A stretch of DNA of 34,687 nt from the NCBI RefSeq assembly GCF_010501035.1, contig NZ_QVMH01000006.1:55596-90282 (forward strand), in the 5' to 3' direction. The stretch comes from Paludibacter sp. 221. Lineage in GTDB: Bacteria; Bacteroidota; Bacteroidia; Bacteroidales; Paludibacteraceae. Under the pieces are notes generated by a model. It made no database searches, was not told the DNA's origin, and worked only from the letters and a program-made list of their open reading frames with translations. This document shows, in pieces, positions 34,390 to 34,687 of the stretch (its first letter is position 1; each line of letters begins with the position of its first letter). Both the position numbers and the translations under genes were made by a program.

Positions 34390-34406
34390 AATATTGTAGA
34401 AATAAT

Positions 34407-34436
34407 TTTGTAGTAAAAATAATTTTCGTACATTTG
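34407..34436 (+). promoter_or_regulatory. Promoter of the tRNA-Thr/Tyr operon
   Basis: TTTG (34407-34410), an 18-nt spacer and TACATTTG (34429-34436) fit the consensus. The start near 34443 falls inside the 5' arm of the following hairpin. Confidence 0.65.
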
Positions 34437-34437
34437 C

Positions 34438-34473
34438 AAGCCGTTTGGATAACCCTATTCCGAACGGCTTTTT
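34438..34473 (+). terminator. Terminator hairpin after hpf, overlapping the tRNA promoter
   Basis: AAGCCGTTTGG (34438-34448) pairs with CCGAACGGCTT (34460-34470), 11 bp with one wobble and an 11-nt loop, followed by TTT (T5 counting the stem end). It can stop hpf read-through. Transcripts from the tRNA promoter would begin within the 5' arm and so lack part of the stem. Confidence 0.7.
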
Positions 34474-34497
34474 AAACGTGAAAAGTTTAAGAATAAC

Positions 34498-34571
34498 GCC
34501 TCTTTAGCTCAGTTGGCCAGAGCACGTGATTTGTAATCTCGGGGTCGTTGGTTCGAATCCGACAAGAGGCT
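34498..34571 (+). tRNA. tRNA-Thr (anticodon TGT)
   Basis: The acceptor stem GCCTCTT pairs with AAGAGGC, with discriminator U. The T arm is GTTGGTTCGAATCCGAC. The anticodon arm CGTGA-TTTGTAA-TCTCG gives TGT; its third pair is a U-U mismatch. It reads ACA. No CCA is encoded. Confidence 0.95.
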
Positions 34572-34604
34572 CAGGAAAAAAGAGTTCTTTTAAATGTTTT
34601 TATT

Positions 34605-34686
34605 GGGCAGTTACCAGAGTGGACAAATGGGGCTGACTGTAACTCAGCTGGCTACGCCTTCGGTGGTTCGAATCCATCACTGCCCA
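34605..34686 (+). tRNA. tRNA-Tyr (anticodon GTA)
   Basis: The acceptor stem GGGCAGT pairs with ACTGCCC, with discriminator A at 34686. The anticodon arm GCTGA-CTGTAAC-TCAGC gives GTA. A class II variable arm (TGGCTACGCCTTCGG region) and the T arm GGTGGTTCGAATCCATC are present. The gene ends one base before the window edge. Further tRNAs and tuf usually follow in Bacteroidales. Confidence 0.96.
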
Positions 34687-34687
34687 C

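Overview
The window looks like chromosomal DNA of a Bacteroidota bacterium, most likely order Bacteroidales (a Dysgonomonas/Parabacteroides-like relative is a guess). Supporting signs: many genes are preceded by the phylum's TAnnTTTG -7 promoter box, often with TTTG about 19-20 nt upstream; Shine-Dalgarno sequences are mostly absent; the NusB is long (313 aa); a bacterial serine palmitoyltransferase, a DUF4293 protein and a Porphyromonas-type DPP IV are present. Most content is housekeeping. I saw no insertion sequence, prophage, CRISPR array or replication origin.

Layout. 1-752: the tail of an unidentified gene, then about 600 non-coding bases holding seven exact copies of TGTTCGA. 753-3212: pheT. 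3502-4153 (minus): a small membrane protein plus XRE regulator pair with a palindrome over its promoter. 4376-7112: dipeptidyl peptidase IV and a VOC protein. 7262-7506: a promoter-driven structured non-coding RNA whose two ends pair. 7716-10526: rplM-rpsI-rpsB-tsf, with hairpins between the genes. 10698-13057: gltX and a lipoprotein cyclophilin. 13141-14764 (minus): an orphan TrpB2-type tryptophan synthase beta chain behind what reads as a complete classical trp attenuator. 14833-20150 (minus): rfbB, two tandem beta-barrel proteins and mutS2. 20507-22117 (minus): a GH20 hexosaminidase. 22322-28067 (plus): nusB, yajC, a YbbR protein, three genes resembling wbpE, wbpD and wbpB for a diacetamido uronic acid sugar nucleotide, and DUF4293. 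28257-28585 (minus): three tRNA genes (order of transcription Gly-GCC, Leu-CAG, Leu-GAG). 28751-29881: a TtcA-like tRNA thiolase and a DUF486 protein. 29985-32964 (minus): an ABC-F ATPase and serine palmitoyltransferase. 33193-34687: xerC-like recombinase, hpf, tRNA-Thr and tRNA-Tyr, a run that in Bacteroidales usually leads into tuf.

The best find is the trpB2 leader (14551-14742, minus strand). A TACATTTG promoter is followed about 20 nt after the predicted start by a 22-codon reading frame containing Trp-Arg-Trp. The end of that frame (GGTAAGCAATGAGGT) can pair with the 5' arm of a 16-bp terminator followed by five T. The geometry matches E. coli trp attenuation and ties this TrpB2 to tryptophan supply. 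An extra 15-bp complementarity that straddles the terminator is not explained by the classical model.

Cell-envelope functions recur (rfbB, the wbp-like trio, serine palmitoyltransferase, beta-barrels, YajC, YbbR), interleaved with translation genes (pheT, gltX, ribosomal proteins, tsf, nusB, mutS2, ABC-F, hpf, ttcA, tRNAs).
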